From positions 245,403,741-245,467,740 of the forward strand of contig CM041465.1 in NCBI GenBank assembly GCA_023213395.1: a DNA stretch of 64,000 bases, written 5' to 3'. Source of the DNA: Cycas panzhihuaensis (taxonomy: Eukaryota > Cycadophyta). The position numbers and the translations under genes were made by a program. This document shows positions 40,949 to 51,118 of this stretch, one piece after another. Every line of letters starts with the position of its first letter. Position 1 is the stretch's first letter. The notes beneath the pieces are model-generated. The model saw nothing but the letters and a program-made list of their open reading frames with translations. It did not search any database and had not been told where the DNA came from.

Positions 40949-41826
40949 TGTTGACTTAGGTTTCCCACTACACTTATGAGATAGGTACACTTGTCAAGAT
41001 AGCATAGGTAGTTTAGTCTAGGATACAACCAACATATTCATCCACATAGATCACACAGATTTATTCACAATTCCACATAATCATGTCACAGTTTACACAG
41101 CAATACAGTAATCATCACATATTCAGCATCCAATCTTCATAAGACACATAAAACCAACATTTCCACATAACTCTTCTTTCATTAAGTAATAAATCTTTGT
41201 ACACAAGGTGCTGGAATGCATTCCCTGTGCATTTCAGCCACATACACTGCTACTGTCACATGCATACCTGGAAGGTACACAACATTATACACTGCTTTAG
41301 GCTGCTGTCATATGTACTGGTTCCTGTATCATTGAGTGTCTGAATGTTTGGCTCTCACCCTCAAGAGTATACCATAGGATTGAATCACTTGGCTCTCACA
41401 CTGGAATGGTCCTTGAGGAGTCCCTTAAATGTGCCTTCTTTGTGCCTTTTGGCTGAAGGGTTATGACTCCCTGTCATAACCATACATTTTCAGTCCTAAG
41501 CGTACCGCTTTGTTAACCATTAGTTAACCTTCTTAACTGCTGTCTCTAACCATCCGTACGTCCGTATGTACGTCTGACGTCATCCTAGGTATCCATCTAT
41601 CTGGTTCTGTCGTGCGTACCTTTTCTGTTTGCTTGCGTATTGTCGGAGGTAATGATATCGTGTTATGCACTTTTAGGTACGCACCTATCATAATGCACTG
41701 CATGCTATTTTTTCCACTTTTCTGCCTCATGCGTACCTCCGTACGGTCCGTACCTACATTCCTCTGGTCAATACAAGCCTGTATTCCGTCTTCCTCAAAG
41801 TCCATGTGTCAAAATATGTCCCAACA
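40949..41826 (-). repeat. GPX-3 5' LTR
   Basis: 878 bp, paired with 28890-29762. The outer edge ends CCCAACA on the plus strand at 41826, followed by the target duplicate ATCCC (41827-41831). Confidence 0.93.
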
Positions 41827-41831
41827 ATCCC

Positions 41832-42770
41832 ATAGTTTGTAAGCTTTGTTTTGATTAGAATATCCTATAAAAACACACTTCAAACTCTTGCAATCCAATT
41901 CTTGCGACCTTCGTCTAGGATGTGTGCATATCTAATGCACCCAAATACTTTTAAATGGCTAATGACATGTTTACGATTGGTCTATTTCTCTTTAGGGGTC
42001 ATGCTACGAACTGCTTGAGTGGGTACTTGGTTTAGAATGTAAACAACACTCGCTATAGTCTCTGCCCAAAACATCGGTAGTAAGTTTTTCAACTGCACCA
42101 TACATCTTGCCATCTCCATCATGGTATGATTTTTCCTTTCTACAACACCATTTTGTTGTGGGGTATATGGGACAATAAACTCCCATTTTTATACCATGAT
42201 TCCGACAAAATTGATTAAACACATGATTGTTGTTTTCCTTGCCATTTTCACTTTTAAATATTTTAATCTTCTTATCACTTTCATTCTTAACACTCGCTTT
42301 TCAGTCGCGGAAGTGATCAAACACCTTGGACTTGTTTTTTGGGAAATATACCCAAGGCTTCCTGGTGTAATCATTTACAAACACTTAAGGTATATTGAAC
42401 TCCGTGTACTAAAGGGTTTGAGAGTGGTCCCATCACGTCTATATGTACAAGCTCAAGCTTCTCCTTGGCTCTCTAAGCCCTGTCTTGAGCAAAAGGATAG
42501 CGATGATACTTCCCATACATACATCCTTCATACACACCGTCTAAACATGAAATAGATGGTAATTCTTCCAACATTCTCAACCTTTTAAGTAGTGCAATGC
42601 TTTTGTAATTAAGGTGACCTAGGCGATCATGCCACAACCTACTCGCACCATCTGCGTTGGCAACAAAAGCATATGACTTCTTCTGGGATTGAAACTTTTC
42701 AAACACCCAAAAATTATCTCTAACTTTCCCAGTAGCAATGACAAAGAATTTCTACTTAGGATCCTTAATC
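41832..42770 (-). pseudogene. Co-1 integrase
   Basis: Minus strand. The GAG-pre-integrase/zinc region at 42706-42473 reads SRLWHDRLGHLNYKSIALLK ... CLDGVYEGCMYGKYHRYPFA (HHCC). Core pieces follow: a VHIDVMGPL-like D segment near 42450, KIKIFKSENGKENNNHVFNQ-FC (second Asp changed to Glu in SENG, about 42250-42190), then FVMAETIASVVYILNQ-type sequence in several frames to 41840. Continuity with RT at 28884 is interrupted by GPX-3. Many stops. Confidence 0.82.
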
Positions 42771-43335
42771 AGACATCTATTTTTATAAAGCTCCACTTTT
42801 ATTCCTTATTTGAAGATTTCTCGGGCTGAAAGCAAATTTAACATCTTGGATACATAATAGACCCCTGTAAACTTACCACCTGCCAAGGAAACATTGCCAA
42901 CACTTTCAACTGGTAACACGCGAGCATCTCCAAGGATGATCTTAGCACCACTATGATCTGCACTCCATGCATCAAAGTTATGCTTCTGGAAAGAGATGTG
43001 CTTCTACACTCTAGAGTCCAATATCCAATAATCTCTTTGACTTGACTTGGCTAACAAGGCTGGCACTCTGACACAGTGTATTGTTATGCTCTTCCCTTTA
43101 TCATCTTGGATAACTTTGTGTTTATACCATCTCTTGAAACAACAATTCTTTTCTCTGTGGCCTTCCTTCTTGCAGTAGTTACGTTTGCTAGTGAATTTCT
43201 TCTTTTCCCGAGACTCTTCCCTAGGCCTTTCAGTGAGTGTTTTAGACTCCACAAAGGAGCTAAGGCATGTATCTCGCTCATTTGTTGTTTGTTTTCAATA
43301 TTTTTAGTTTCCAACATCATATTTTTAGTTGTACT
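42771..43335 (-). pseudogene. Co-1 protease and gag zinc knuckle
   Basis: Minus strand. KFTSKRNYCKKEGHREKNC (about 43190-43130) is the copia gag knuckle, with the first Cys lost. SSQRDYWILDSRV (about 43040-43005) is the start of the protease, the DSG active site reading DSR. Protease remnants and the segment up to the pre-integrase domain follow, to about 42771. Upstream, ENKQQMSEIHALAPLWSLKH is the gag C-terminal part, ending at the TRIM insertion. Confidence 0.75.
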
Positions 43336-43421
43336 TGTCATAGGTTGGTGTTACACCAAAAGCCCCGGGGTGATTTGGGAAGAGGACTTCCTTGTGATAG
43401 TTAGCATCACGCGCTCCAACA
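43336..43421 (-). repeat. TRIM-1 3' LTR
   Basis: 86 bp, TGTCATAGG...CTCCAACA on the plus strand; it matches 43570-43655 at nearly all positions, with the same length. Confidence 0.9.
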
Positions 43422-43569
43422 CTCCCCCGTCACAAGGAGTTGGTTGCACCTACACGGATTGGCATGTCCACCACGGCGTTCTTCGGCGGGACACAACGCC
43501 TCATGGATATCCGGGTGCGCTACCGCGGTACATAGACCGGTTTTGAACCCTGGTCGCTTTGATACCACT

Positions 43570-43655
43570 TGTCACAGGTTGCCGTTACACCAAAAGCCCC
43601 GCGGTGATTTGGGAAGAGGACTTCCTTGTGATAGTTAGCGTCACGCGCTCCAATA
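43570..43655 (-). repeat. TRIM-1 5' LTR
   Basis: 86 bp, TGTCACAGG...CTCCAATA on the plus strand; one substitution changes the terminal CAACA to CAATA. The primer site lies left of it at about 43556-43567. Confidence 0.9.
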
Positions 43656-43737
43656 GTACTTTCATTCTATAAGTCCAAAATTGTAATTAGACCTTGTAGC
43701 CATTGAGTCTTTTTATAAACTCATGCTTGTTGTCTTG
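43656..43737 (-). pseudogene. Co-1 gag N-terminal remnant
   Basis: Between the TRIM target duplicate and the plus-strand gag start. The minus strand carries EFIKRLNGYKV then LQFWTYRMKV in two frames, like the opening of a copia gag (KLNG.NY..W..RM). The border between Co-1 and Co-2 is therefore near 43735, with no LTR between them, so a deletion or rearrangement joined them. Confidence 0.5.
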
Positions 43738-44630
43738 GTTCTTTGTATTTTTCTCACCATGTCTAGTGTCAACATTGTTGGTTATGTTTTATTGGATGCA
43801 CACAAACTTAATGGTAAGAACTATGTAATTTGGAAATTTAAAAATTTCAATATTTTGACACTTATGAAATTAATGAAAATAGTTGAAGGGAAGGATTTGA
43901 AGCCAGTTGCCTTTGCCACTCAGGTTGCAACCGAATCTACACCGTCTACCTCAACTATGATAGCTAAGGATGTTGAAGACTAGAAAGATCATGATAGAGA
44001 TGTGCTGGCAGTCATTGGTCTCTTTGTAGCTAATGATCTCATCACTCATCTTCAAGGGAAGACTTCATTGAAAGATGCTTGTTAGGCTCTTCAAGAAATG
44101 TTTGAAACCAAGAATGAGACTAGAGCATTATATCTTAGAAACTTGCTTTATTCATGTGAGATGAATGTTGATGGCTCTATCTCTCTACATTTGTAGAAAT
44201 TAAAGGTGATTAGAGATTAATTGATTGCATTTGGTGAGAAAGTAGAAGATATAGGGAGCTTGTGAGTATAACTCTTAATAGCCTACATGAAGGCTATCAT
44301 ATATTTTTAACTAGTTTGCGTTTGACTGAGAGAGGTTAGTCACTTGCTTTTGAGGAGCTTGTTGGATTTCTCTTGCATGAGGAGCAATGCATAGGAGGTT
44401 ACAAAGGTAGTAGCAGCAACATGGCTTTGTCTTCTCAATTTAAAAAGAAGCTTTAAGTGAGTACTCCTAAACAAACTCTACCACCTTTTCATAACACGAG
44501 TGAATCTTTTAGCAAGCCTAAAAATGATGTCGTGCACTTATTGTAATAAGAAAGGTCACTGTGAAAAGAATTGTTGGAAGATGAAAGCAGATAGGAAGAA
44601 AGTTGGGAAATCTATTGCTTGATCTACTGA
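43738..44630 (+). pseudogene. Co-2 gag (Ty1/copia)
   Basis: Plus strand. 43759-43983 opens with MSSVNIVGYVLLDAHKLNGK and NYVIWKFKNFNILTLM, the copia gag N-terminus. After TAG near 43981: DRDVLAVIGLFVANDLITHL, ALQEMFETKNETRALYLRNL, SLAFEELVGFLLHEEQC, and the knuckle CTYCNKKGHCEKNC (about 44532-44573). The order gag core then CCHC is standard. Several nonsense codons interrupt it. No protease, integrase or RT follows before the RNase H tail at 44750, so most of pol is deleted. Confidence 0.82.
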
Positions 44631-44935
44631 TGATGAGAGTTTTTGTATTCAGTGCTATTCATAAAGAATGGTTTAATGAACTCAAAGAAGGTCATCATTG
44701 AATCATTGTTCTAGGTGACAACAGTCAACATGAAGCAGTCAAGCATGGTACAATTATTTCTCAATCGACTTGCTCCAAATCACTTTATTAAGGAGTAGGT
44801 GTAGTGCAAGACTGTTGACTTGGTCCATTGTCCAAGTGAGATTCAACTTGTTGACATTCTCATTAAGGCATTAAGTTGTCCGAAGTTTAGAAAGCTATTA
44901 TTTTAAGAGAGAATGAATTACACATTATGAGGGGG
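44631..44935 (+). pseudogene. Co-2 RNase H terminal segment and purine tract
   Basis: Plus strand. NHFIKE, CKTVDLVHCPSEIQLVDILI and KALSCPKFRKL (about 44776-44900) are the end of copia RNase H (the VDLVHCPSE...ADI.TK pattern). GAGGGGG at 44930-44935 is the purine tract directly before the LTR. Between 44631 and 44750 no domain is recognised. Confidence 0.75.
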
Positions 44936-45268
44936 TGTTAAAAAAATTGTCTAATTATTACTATATTCATCTTCTTTCATGCAAGAGCATGCATGAGTTG
45001 TACCTTGAAGTTTCCTTGCTTTATAACTTTTATTCCTTTATTCTTTGCTCACACTCTCATTAATATGAATGGTCCTACTCTCATCAATGGATACAATGTA
45101 CAATGATTGAATTGACGCATTGCTGTAACGAGAGTAGACTATGAGCCATTGTATTCATTTGTGATCTAATGCAAGATTATTTCTTGCAAATTACTTGTAC
45201 AATTTTGTTTGTGTCATTGCTCTTATTTACTTGCTGGTCATTGCTCTGATTCTTTCGTATCTCCAACA
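44936..45268 (+). repeat. Co-2 3' LTR
   Basis: The start is fixed by the purine tract (GGGGG then TGTTAAAAAAATTGTC). The end at CTCCAACA (45268) is chosen because copia integrase sequence of Co-3 begins right after. About 333 bp. No 5' partner seen. Confidence 0.6.
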
Positions 45269-45273
45269 TTGAA

Positions 45274-47306
45274 GGAGCCTAGACCAATAGAAAACTTAAA
45301 GTTAGTCACCTAAGGGTTTTTAGAAGCATTGCCTTTGTTCACATTTTGAAGGAAAAAAGGTGTAGACTTGATGAGAAGAGCATGAAATGCATCTTCATAG
45401 TGTATAGTGAAAAGTCAAAAGCTTTCAAATGCATCAAACCCATAACTAAGGAAGTCATCATAAGTAGGGATGTAATATTTGATAAAAAAAACTTGCATTG
45501 ATTAAAACTTCAAGCGAGGAGGACAACGTTCCTACAACCATTGGAAAACAAATTCAAACAAAAGCCAAAGGAGGAGGAAATTTAGAGGGCTCCTCTGGCA
45601 ATTATCAATGAACAATAGAAAATGCATCGAAAAGGATTCCAAAATGGTACCTATCAACCCTTCGTGACTCAAGAATAACTCTCTCAAACATAGAGGAAGA
45701 AAGGCACACAAGGTTTCTGAGTCATTTAGTAAATCTAGTTGCCCTTAGCTGTGCCTTAAGGATAGACAAACCCATCACTTTTGAAGAGGTTTGAGGAAAT
45801 AAATATTGGGACAAGGCTATGAATGATGAAATCATCGCAATTCATAAGAACAATACATGAGAGCTAACTTAATTTCCTAAAGACAAACACATAGTAGGAT
45901 GCAAATGGTGGTTCAAAACCAAATGCTTATCAGATGGGTCAATTGAAAAACATAAGACTTGATTGATAGCTAGAGGATTTATTCAACTGGAAGGCATTAA
46001 CTACGAAGAGATATTTGCTCCAATAGCAAAGTTGAACACTATATGGACCATCATTGTTTTAGTTGCGTAGTACACAGGATGTCTATCATATGGACGTTAA
46101 AGTACCTTTTTGAATGAGGATTTTGAAGAAGAGATCTACATGGAACAACCCCTTAGATTCATCAAAAAGGGGGAAGAACACCTTGTCTGTAGATTGAAGA
46201 AAGCTTTGTATGGCTTAAAATAGGTTCTGAGATCTTGGCATGACAAATTAGACTAGTATTTAAAAGAACATGACTTTCATAGAAGTGAATCTGACTAGAG
46301 CCTCTATATAAAGATTAATAATCCCAACCTCATCACAGTGATCATTGTCTATGTGGATGATCTGTTAATCACAGAAAATGATGATACATGTATCAAGTTT
46401 TTGAAAGAAAATCTAAAAAGAACGTTTGAAATGACATACATGGGATTACTACACTACTACTCGGGAGTAGAAGTCAAACAAGAAAGGGGTAGGATTTTCT
46501 TTTCTCAGGCAAGACATGCGAAAGAATTATTGATCAAATTCAAAACGGCTAATTGTAAACTAGCGACAACCCCCATGAAAATTAGATGCAACCTAATGAC
46601 AGAAGATCAAGGTCCTATGGTTGATGAAACCTTGTACAGAAAACTAGTTGAGAGTTTAATTTACCTCATCTGTAGCCCGGTCATCATGTATGTGGTAGGC
46701 ATAGTTTCTAGGTTCATGAACAATCCTTAGGCAGCACATTGGAAAGTAGTTAAAAGAATCCTGAGGTATATATAAGGTACCATAGATCATGGCCTAGAAT
46801 ATGCCAAGAAATAGGATTTCAAGCTTGAAGGATACAATGATTTGGACTGGGCAGGAGAAGGCCATGATAGGAAGTCAACATCGAGATATTGCTTCAATTT
46901 AGGATTAGGGATAGTCTCAATGAGTAGCAAGAAACAACCATCGATTGCTCTATCCTCTACCTAAGCAAAATACAAAGTAGTAGTGGGTGCCGCATGTGAA
47001 GCTAGCTCACTGAGGAGAATTATGAAAGTCTTAGGACGGGAGCAGCTTCTTTCCATAGTTATCAACTACAACAACCAAAGTGTAATAAAACTTGCCAAAA
47101 ATCCCATATTTCATGCTCAGACCAAGCACATCGAGGTCCATCATCACTTCATCAGAGAAAAATTCCAAAACAAGGAGTTCGAAGTAACCTACTGTTCTGG
47201 TGAAGTACAACATGCAAATATCTTCACCAATCTTCTAAGCAAAGACAAGTTTATTTTCTTTACAGATCAAATGGGGGTAAAAAGGCAAATGAAATAGTCA
47301 TTGGGG
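45274..47306 (+). pseudogene. Co-3 pol: integrase end, RT and RNase H (Ty1/copia)
   Basis: Plus strand. It begins inside the integrase C-terminus (LKVSHLRVFRSIAFVH, then KSMKCIFIVYSEKSKAFKCI and EVIISRDVIFD). RT: KHIVGCKWWFKTKCLSDGS, ARGFIQLEGINYEEIFAPIA, FIKKGEEHLVCRLKKALYGL, VIIVYVDDLLITEND (YVDD, about 46345-46380), MGLLHYYSGVEVKQ. RNase H: KSTSRYCFNLG, SMSSKKQPSIALSST, KHIEVHHHFIREKFQNKEFE. The Asp of the first RNase H site is present (DLDWAGEG). More than ten stops. Gag, protease and most of integrase are missing. Confidence 0.88.
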
Positions 47307-47517
47307 GGCATTAAAAATATTAATGTAACTTTCTATTTTGTACTGTAGAATATGTACTTTCCATTCTTGTACTTTAGGCCATTCTTTTTGTATTATAGTC
47401 TCAATTTTAGTAAGCTTTACATGGTGGACACTTGTCACTCATGCTGGCATACCTCATTTGTATTTATGTGCAATTCTTTCTAATAATGAAGCAATCAAAT
47501 GAATGAGTTGCATTCCA
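47300..47517 (+). repeat. Co-3 purine tract and probable 3' LTR
   Basis: TTGGGGGG at 47301-47308 follows the RNase H stop (near 47297). The LTR then starts near 47309 (CATTAAAAATATTAATG, expected TGTTAAA). Its end is not certain; CATTCCA near 47517 is the best guess, after which the RRP12 intron begins. Confidence 0.5.
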
Positions 47518-47708
47518 TTAGATGAAGAGAATGCTTGATGTGATGCTTAGAAGTTCTTAGATTCTCTGAAGTTTATCAACTCTGGTTGTTTGGGGAATTT
47601 GCTTGCACTAGTACTAGCATAAAAAAGATATAGGAAGCATGATGGTATTTATTGGTGTCTTTTGCACTCTTGCCTTGATTTACCTAACATAATCTTTTTG
47701 GACTGCAG

Positions 47709-47800
47709 GGGAGTCTTCTTACTTTCTTATGGGAGGTGTTGTTAGGAGTCTAGCTGATTTGCAAAAGCTTTCAGATGAAGATTTATCGTGTAGGAAACAG
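47709..47800 (+). CDS. RRP12: RRP12-like exon a
   Basis: Acceptor TTGGACTGCAG (AG at 47707-47708), donor CAG|GTAGTG. It begins with two bases of a split codon, then ESSYFLMGGVVRSLADLQKL and SDEDLSCRKQ. Weakest exon by conservation, but the frame joins the next exon exactly. Confidence 0.75.
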
Positions 47801-49850
47801 GTAGTGGGACTTACTTTCTATAACAGTAAAATTCTATTTTCTTGTTAATTAACATGATTGTATGTCTTGATTGTTACATTTCTGCACACAATACATAAGA
47901 GTCTGCTTTCTACTTGGTGTGATCTCTGAGGCCGAGAAGGATATCTATGTTGTTGTAGAGTGCAGTGGATGCCCTATATTTGCCCCCTGTTCCAATATTC
48001 AACATGTATCTGATGGTTGGGCACATTTTGGATACTCAATGGATATGTATCCCAACTGTATTCCATATAAGGCTGAATCCAGTGCTATATCTTGGTCATG
48101 TGGACCCGGTACAACCATATCTGGAAATATTGTGGGCATATCCAAGAATATTCTGGGCATATTCAGGGCCCAACTTCGTTAGGTTTAAAAATTTAATGAC
48201 CTTTTATTAAAAGGGAAGGAAACATGAAAGAAAGCAGCTTAAAAACTCAAACTCGTTCTCAAAAATTTGTCTCCATTTCTAACAGTTGTTTTTTAACTTA
48301 AAGGATTGCCACTATTGAAACCTTTTTTGCCATATCCCTGTATCCTTAAGTTTCAGATTTGCTGTATCTGCTGCTGTTCCCATTCCTATTCCTGGTCCTG
48401 TTCCCATCTTTTCAGTAACTTAGGATGTTATGCTCACACAATTTTGTCGAGATGGTAATTTTTTAGCTAAATTATTTTTCTATCTGTAGTATCACAAAAC
48501 CCCTTTACCAAAGCCAATTAAAGCCCCTACTAAAATGGATTAAGGGAAGAAATTTTAAACAGTCAATCACAATTTCACTTTCCCTTGTACACACACTCAT
48601 GCACGTATACACACATACATATGTACCTTGCACATTGCAACATTGTATCATATTTTAATATTATTTTCTTAGACATAATTTGGCATTCAATGAGCATTAA
48701 GTACCTATATACATAGACACACACACAAAATGACTATTTGAATTTTCTGCATTAAATTTTTTGCATCATACTTCCTAATGAATAAACTGTGTGGTATTAT
48801 GCATTATTACAATGTCCTGATGGCCAAATTTAATGAAAGATTCCTGGCCAAAGTTTTGTCAACGATGTTATTGTATGTCTTTTTCGTAAAGGTTTTGTTG
48901 CAATGATTTTTCTTTCCTAGCTCTCTTATGAGTATGCCTCGGAAATTCTGCAGTTACACAAATGTGTTGGTTCAGCTGTTGCTGCTATGGGCCCGGATAA
49001 ATTTTTGAATATCTTACCTCTCAATTTAGATTGTGAAGACTTGTCTGAGGCCAACATTTGGTTGCTTCCAATTTTAAAGCAACATACTGTTGGAGCTCGC
49101 CTAAAGTTCTTTACAGAGCATATTCTTGGGTTAGTGAGAAGACTTCGTGTGAAGTCTCAAATGGTATGCAATAACATTACCCGAAAAATTGTTGTTTGAG
49201 CTGTTTCTTTTTATATATTGTTTTTTTCGCTTTAACATATGCTTACATGTTGCCAGCTTGAAACAGAGGGATGTCCAATAGCTTCACGAAATACAGAAGC
49301 TTGTGTTCACTCTCTATGGACATTGTTGCCATCATTTTGTAACTATCCAATAGACACAGCTCAGAACTTTCGGTTCCTTGCAAAGACATTGGGTGATACA
49401 CTTTATAGAGAGCCTGAGTTGCGTGGCATAATTTGCTCAAGCTTACAGGTTTTAAATCCATTCCCTGTTTTGTTTGAAGTGACGTACTATTTTTGGACCT
49501 GTACTATTTAGAGTGCCCTATTTACAATCGGTATTGAAAGCATCATGCAGCTCTGCAGCTCTATGCCAATGCTCATTCACTGTCATTTCTGGAATTATTA
49601 TTTAATGGTTGTGCAGATACTTATACAACAAAACAAAAAGGCTCAAGAAGGAAATCTGGATAGTTTGAATTGTTCAACAGATGGCGAGCCTTTGGAAATA
49701 AGTGTAGCTGAGGAAAGGGCCAAGTCTTATTACACCTCAAAAGTTTCATCTGAAAATCTGAAAACTTTGAGCTCATTTTCTCGTAACTTCCTTTCAATTA
49801 TATTTAAAGTCTTCATCTCATCTCCACAAGACAAGCGCGGATATCTGCAG
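47709..49850 (+). CDS. RRP12: RRP12-like protein, internal exons (partial gene)
   Basis: Four exons with clean splice sites encode about 253 residues: 47709-47800, 48921-49163, 49257-49448, 49617-49850. Joined, they read through without a stop. The product matches the RRP12 family (HEAT-type repeats with NUC173 domain), including LHKCVGSAVAAMGPDKFL, ILPLNLDCEDLSEANIWLLP and GARLKFFTEHILGL. RRP12 works in the nucleolus and nucleus in maturation and export of pre-ribosomal subunits. Exons for the N-terminus would lie left of Co-3, and the C-terminus beyond Co-4, outside the window or within sequence not recognised. The gene is flanked by copia elements sitting in its introns or borders. The absence of stops suggests a live gene or a recent fragment. 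Family assignment is confident; functionality is not shown. Confidence 0.85.
47801..48920 (+). other. RRP12-like intron with inserted repeat copy 1
   Basis: 1,120-bp intron. It contains repeat copy 1 (about 47985-48430), described separately; the rest is AT-rich with no coding signal. An open frame at 47871-48182 is not supported by similarity. Confidence 0.75.
47985..48430. repeat. Intronic repeat R, copy 1
   Basis: It shares TTGGATACTC.ATGGATATGT, TATCTTGGTCAT, clusters of GGGCATAT and a CCCATTCCTATTCCTGGTCC-like pyrimidine tail with 51119-51590. No coding sequence. Edges are approximate. Confidence 0.6.
48921..49163 (+). CDS. RRP12: RRP12-like exon b
   Basis: Acceptor TTCTTTCCTAG, donor ATG|GTATGC; 81 codons. 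LSYEYASEILQLHKCVGSAV, GPDKFLNILPLNLDCEDLSE, ANIWLLPILKQHTVGARLKF, FTEHILGLVRRLRVKSQM. Strongest match to the RRP12 family. Confidence 0.9.
49257..49448 (+). CDS. RRP12: RRP12-like exon c
   Basis: Acceptor CATGTTGCCAG, donor ACAG|GTTTTA; 64 codons. LETEGCPIASRNTEACVHSL, WTLLPSFCNYPIDTAQNFRF, LAKTLGDTLYREPELRGIIC. WTLLPSFC.YP.D matches GLLPAFCRYPTD-like family sequence. Confidence 0.9.
49617..49850 (+). CDS. RRP12: RRP12-like exon d
   Basis: Acceptor TGGTTGTGCAG, donor GCAG|GTTTGA; 78 codons. ILIQQNKKAQEGNLDSLNCS, EISVAEERAKSYYTSKVSSE, NLKTLSSFSRNFLSIIFKVF and ISSPQDKRGYLQ. The QILVSQNK... pattern is known from the family. Confidence 0.88.
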
Positions 49851-51118
49851 GTTTGATTGATTGGGCTACAGTCTTTGTTTTTTCATTTATGTTTGATATT
49901 TCTGAGTGTATTCAATAGCAGGTTTACCTCTCCTGAAGGTCTTTTATTTGACAATTGCTTTAAATCTTTCCTTTTGGTTCATTTTGATGAAGGTTTCTAG
50001 ACTTAGGATTGGGTTGAACTTTTATGTTGAACTTTACAGTATCTCAATTTTGTTGTCATTTTCTATGACTTTTGTCTGCCTCTGTGTTACATTTAGCTTG
50101 GAACTGTAAAATATTGTTAGCCGCTAAAAGTCTCAGGTTTATACAGTTAAGGTATACTTGGTTGATAGGGAATTGATTCATTATTCAATGAAATCTTCTG
50201 AGGATATTCATTTATGATGAGAATTGAACTGTAATTTTTGATGCATTTGGTTTGATCTGGTCATTATTTTGTTGAGTTCATCTTCATGCATTTTGAGAAT
50301 GTGATATAGACTATAAGTATACAGATGTAGATGCATATTCATTAGTCAATAGCCTAGGAATGCAATACTGCCATTCCAGATTTGTGTGACAATCAGCTTT
50401 TGTATCTGACAGGTTAGAGTAAAGGCAGAAGATCACTGACATGTAAGACCCTTCACTAGCTAGTTGCAGTGTTGAAGAGTTCTTCATTGCTGACACAAAG
50501 ACCACCACCTTAGGCCAAATATGGGGGTGCAAGAATGCATAGATCTAAATGATTTCTTTGAGGTAGGTTATTGATGAAACCATTTAGAAATTGTGCTTCA
50601 TGAAACATAAGCTTGAATTTGAGGATCCTGAGGGAGAATACCATCAATTGGCATATTGGCTAATATGATGCCCAAATAGTCACATACTGGAACTAGCTAT
50701 GAAAATTGATGTAAAAGAATATTAGCCGAAAACAAGTGAGAGCTTATAAAAATTGCATATTTATAAGAGAGATTAAGATTACAAAGGTAGTATTTCTGAT
50801 TGAAGGAATGCTGTCTTTCTGCTATGCCTAACAAAACTTAGAAGCTATTGAACAAAGAAGAGCTCTATCCACAATTGGATTTACATCAAAAAGTAAGAAT
50901 AATATCTAATAAGAGAAGTTGTATCTATCATCAAAATTGCTAAAAAGAAGAGACATATGGTCACACCTTTTAAATTTTATGTCATTGGTGGTGGCATGAC
51001 CCTTTGGGGTTACTCAGCATACTTTTTCTTCTAGATTATAAAACAACACCAACTGAAAGTCATAATTGACTTGCAAGATGCAAATAAAGACTATGTAGCC
51101 AGATACTCCTCTAGAAGG
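49851..51118 (+). other. Sequence after RRP12 exon d, no exon recognised
   Basis: AT-rich intron-like sequence. Neither strand shows a further RRP12 exon or transposon domain. Minus-strand open piece 50532-50311 has no similarity that I recognise. Confidence 0.5.

Larger units (their letters stand above)
28890..41826 (-). mobile_element. GPX-3: minus-strand GPX element with both LTRs, carrying LINE-2
   Basis: 12,937 bp including the 6.3-kb LINE. LTRs are 873 bp (28890-29762) and 878 bp (40949-41826), with TGTTG/CAACA ends and the target duplication ATCCC at 28885-28889 and 41827-41831, inside Co-1 between its integrase and RT. Inside, right to left: leader, gag, four zinc knuckles, protease, a 299-bp tandem duplication, linker, integrase tail and a short ORF-X-like end. 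RT, RNase H and the integrase core are lacking, exactly as in GPX-1. Confidence 0.94.
43336..43655 (-). mobile_element. TRIM-1: 320-bp terminal-repeat retrotransposon in miniature
   Basis: Two 86-bp LTRs (43336-43421 and 43570-43655) flank 148 bp of internal sequence. The target duplication GTACT lies at 43331-43335 and 43656-43660. On the minus strand each LTR starts TGTTGGAGCG or its one-base variant and ends CCTRTGACA. Directly after the 5' LTR (minus) comes AG and TGGTATCAAAGC, the initiator tRNA-Met primer site with one mismatch. A purine tract (minus CGGGGGAG, 43422-43429) touches the 3' LTR. No ORF; movement needs outside enzymes. The LTRs differ at only a few bases, so it is fairly young. 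Confidence 0.92.

Noticed and set aside
47871-48182. Plus-strand ORF as a possible extra RRP12 exon
   Set aside because: Much of it overlaps the repeat R copy shared with 51119-51590, and no RRP12-like sequence is present.
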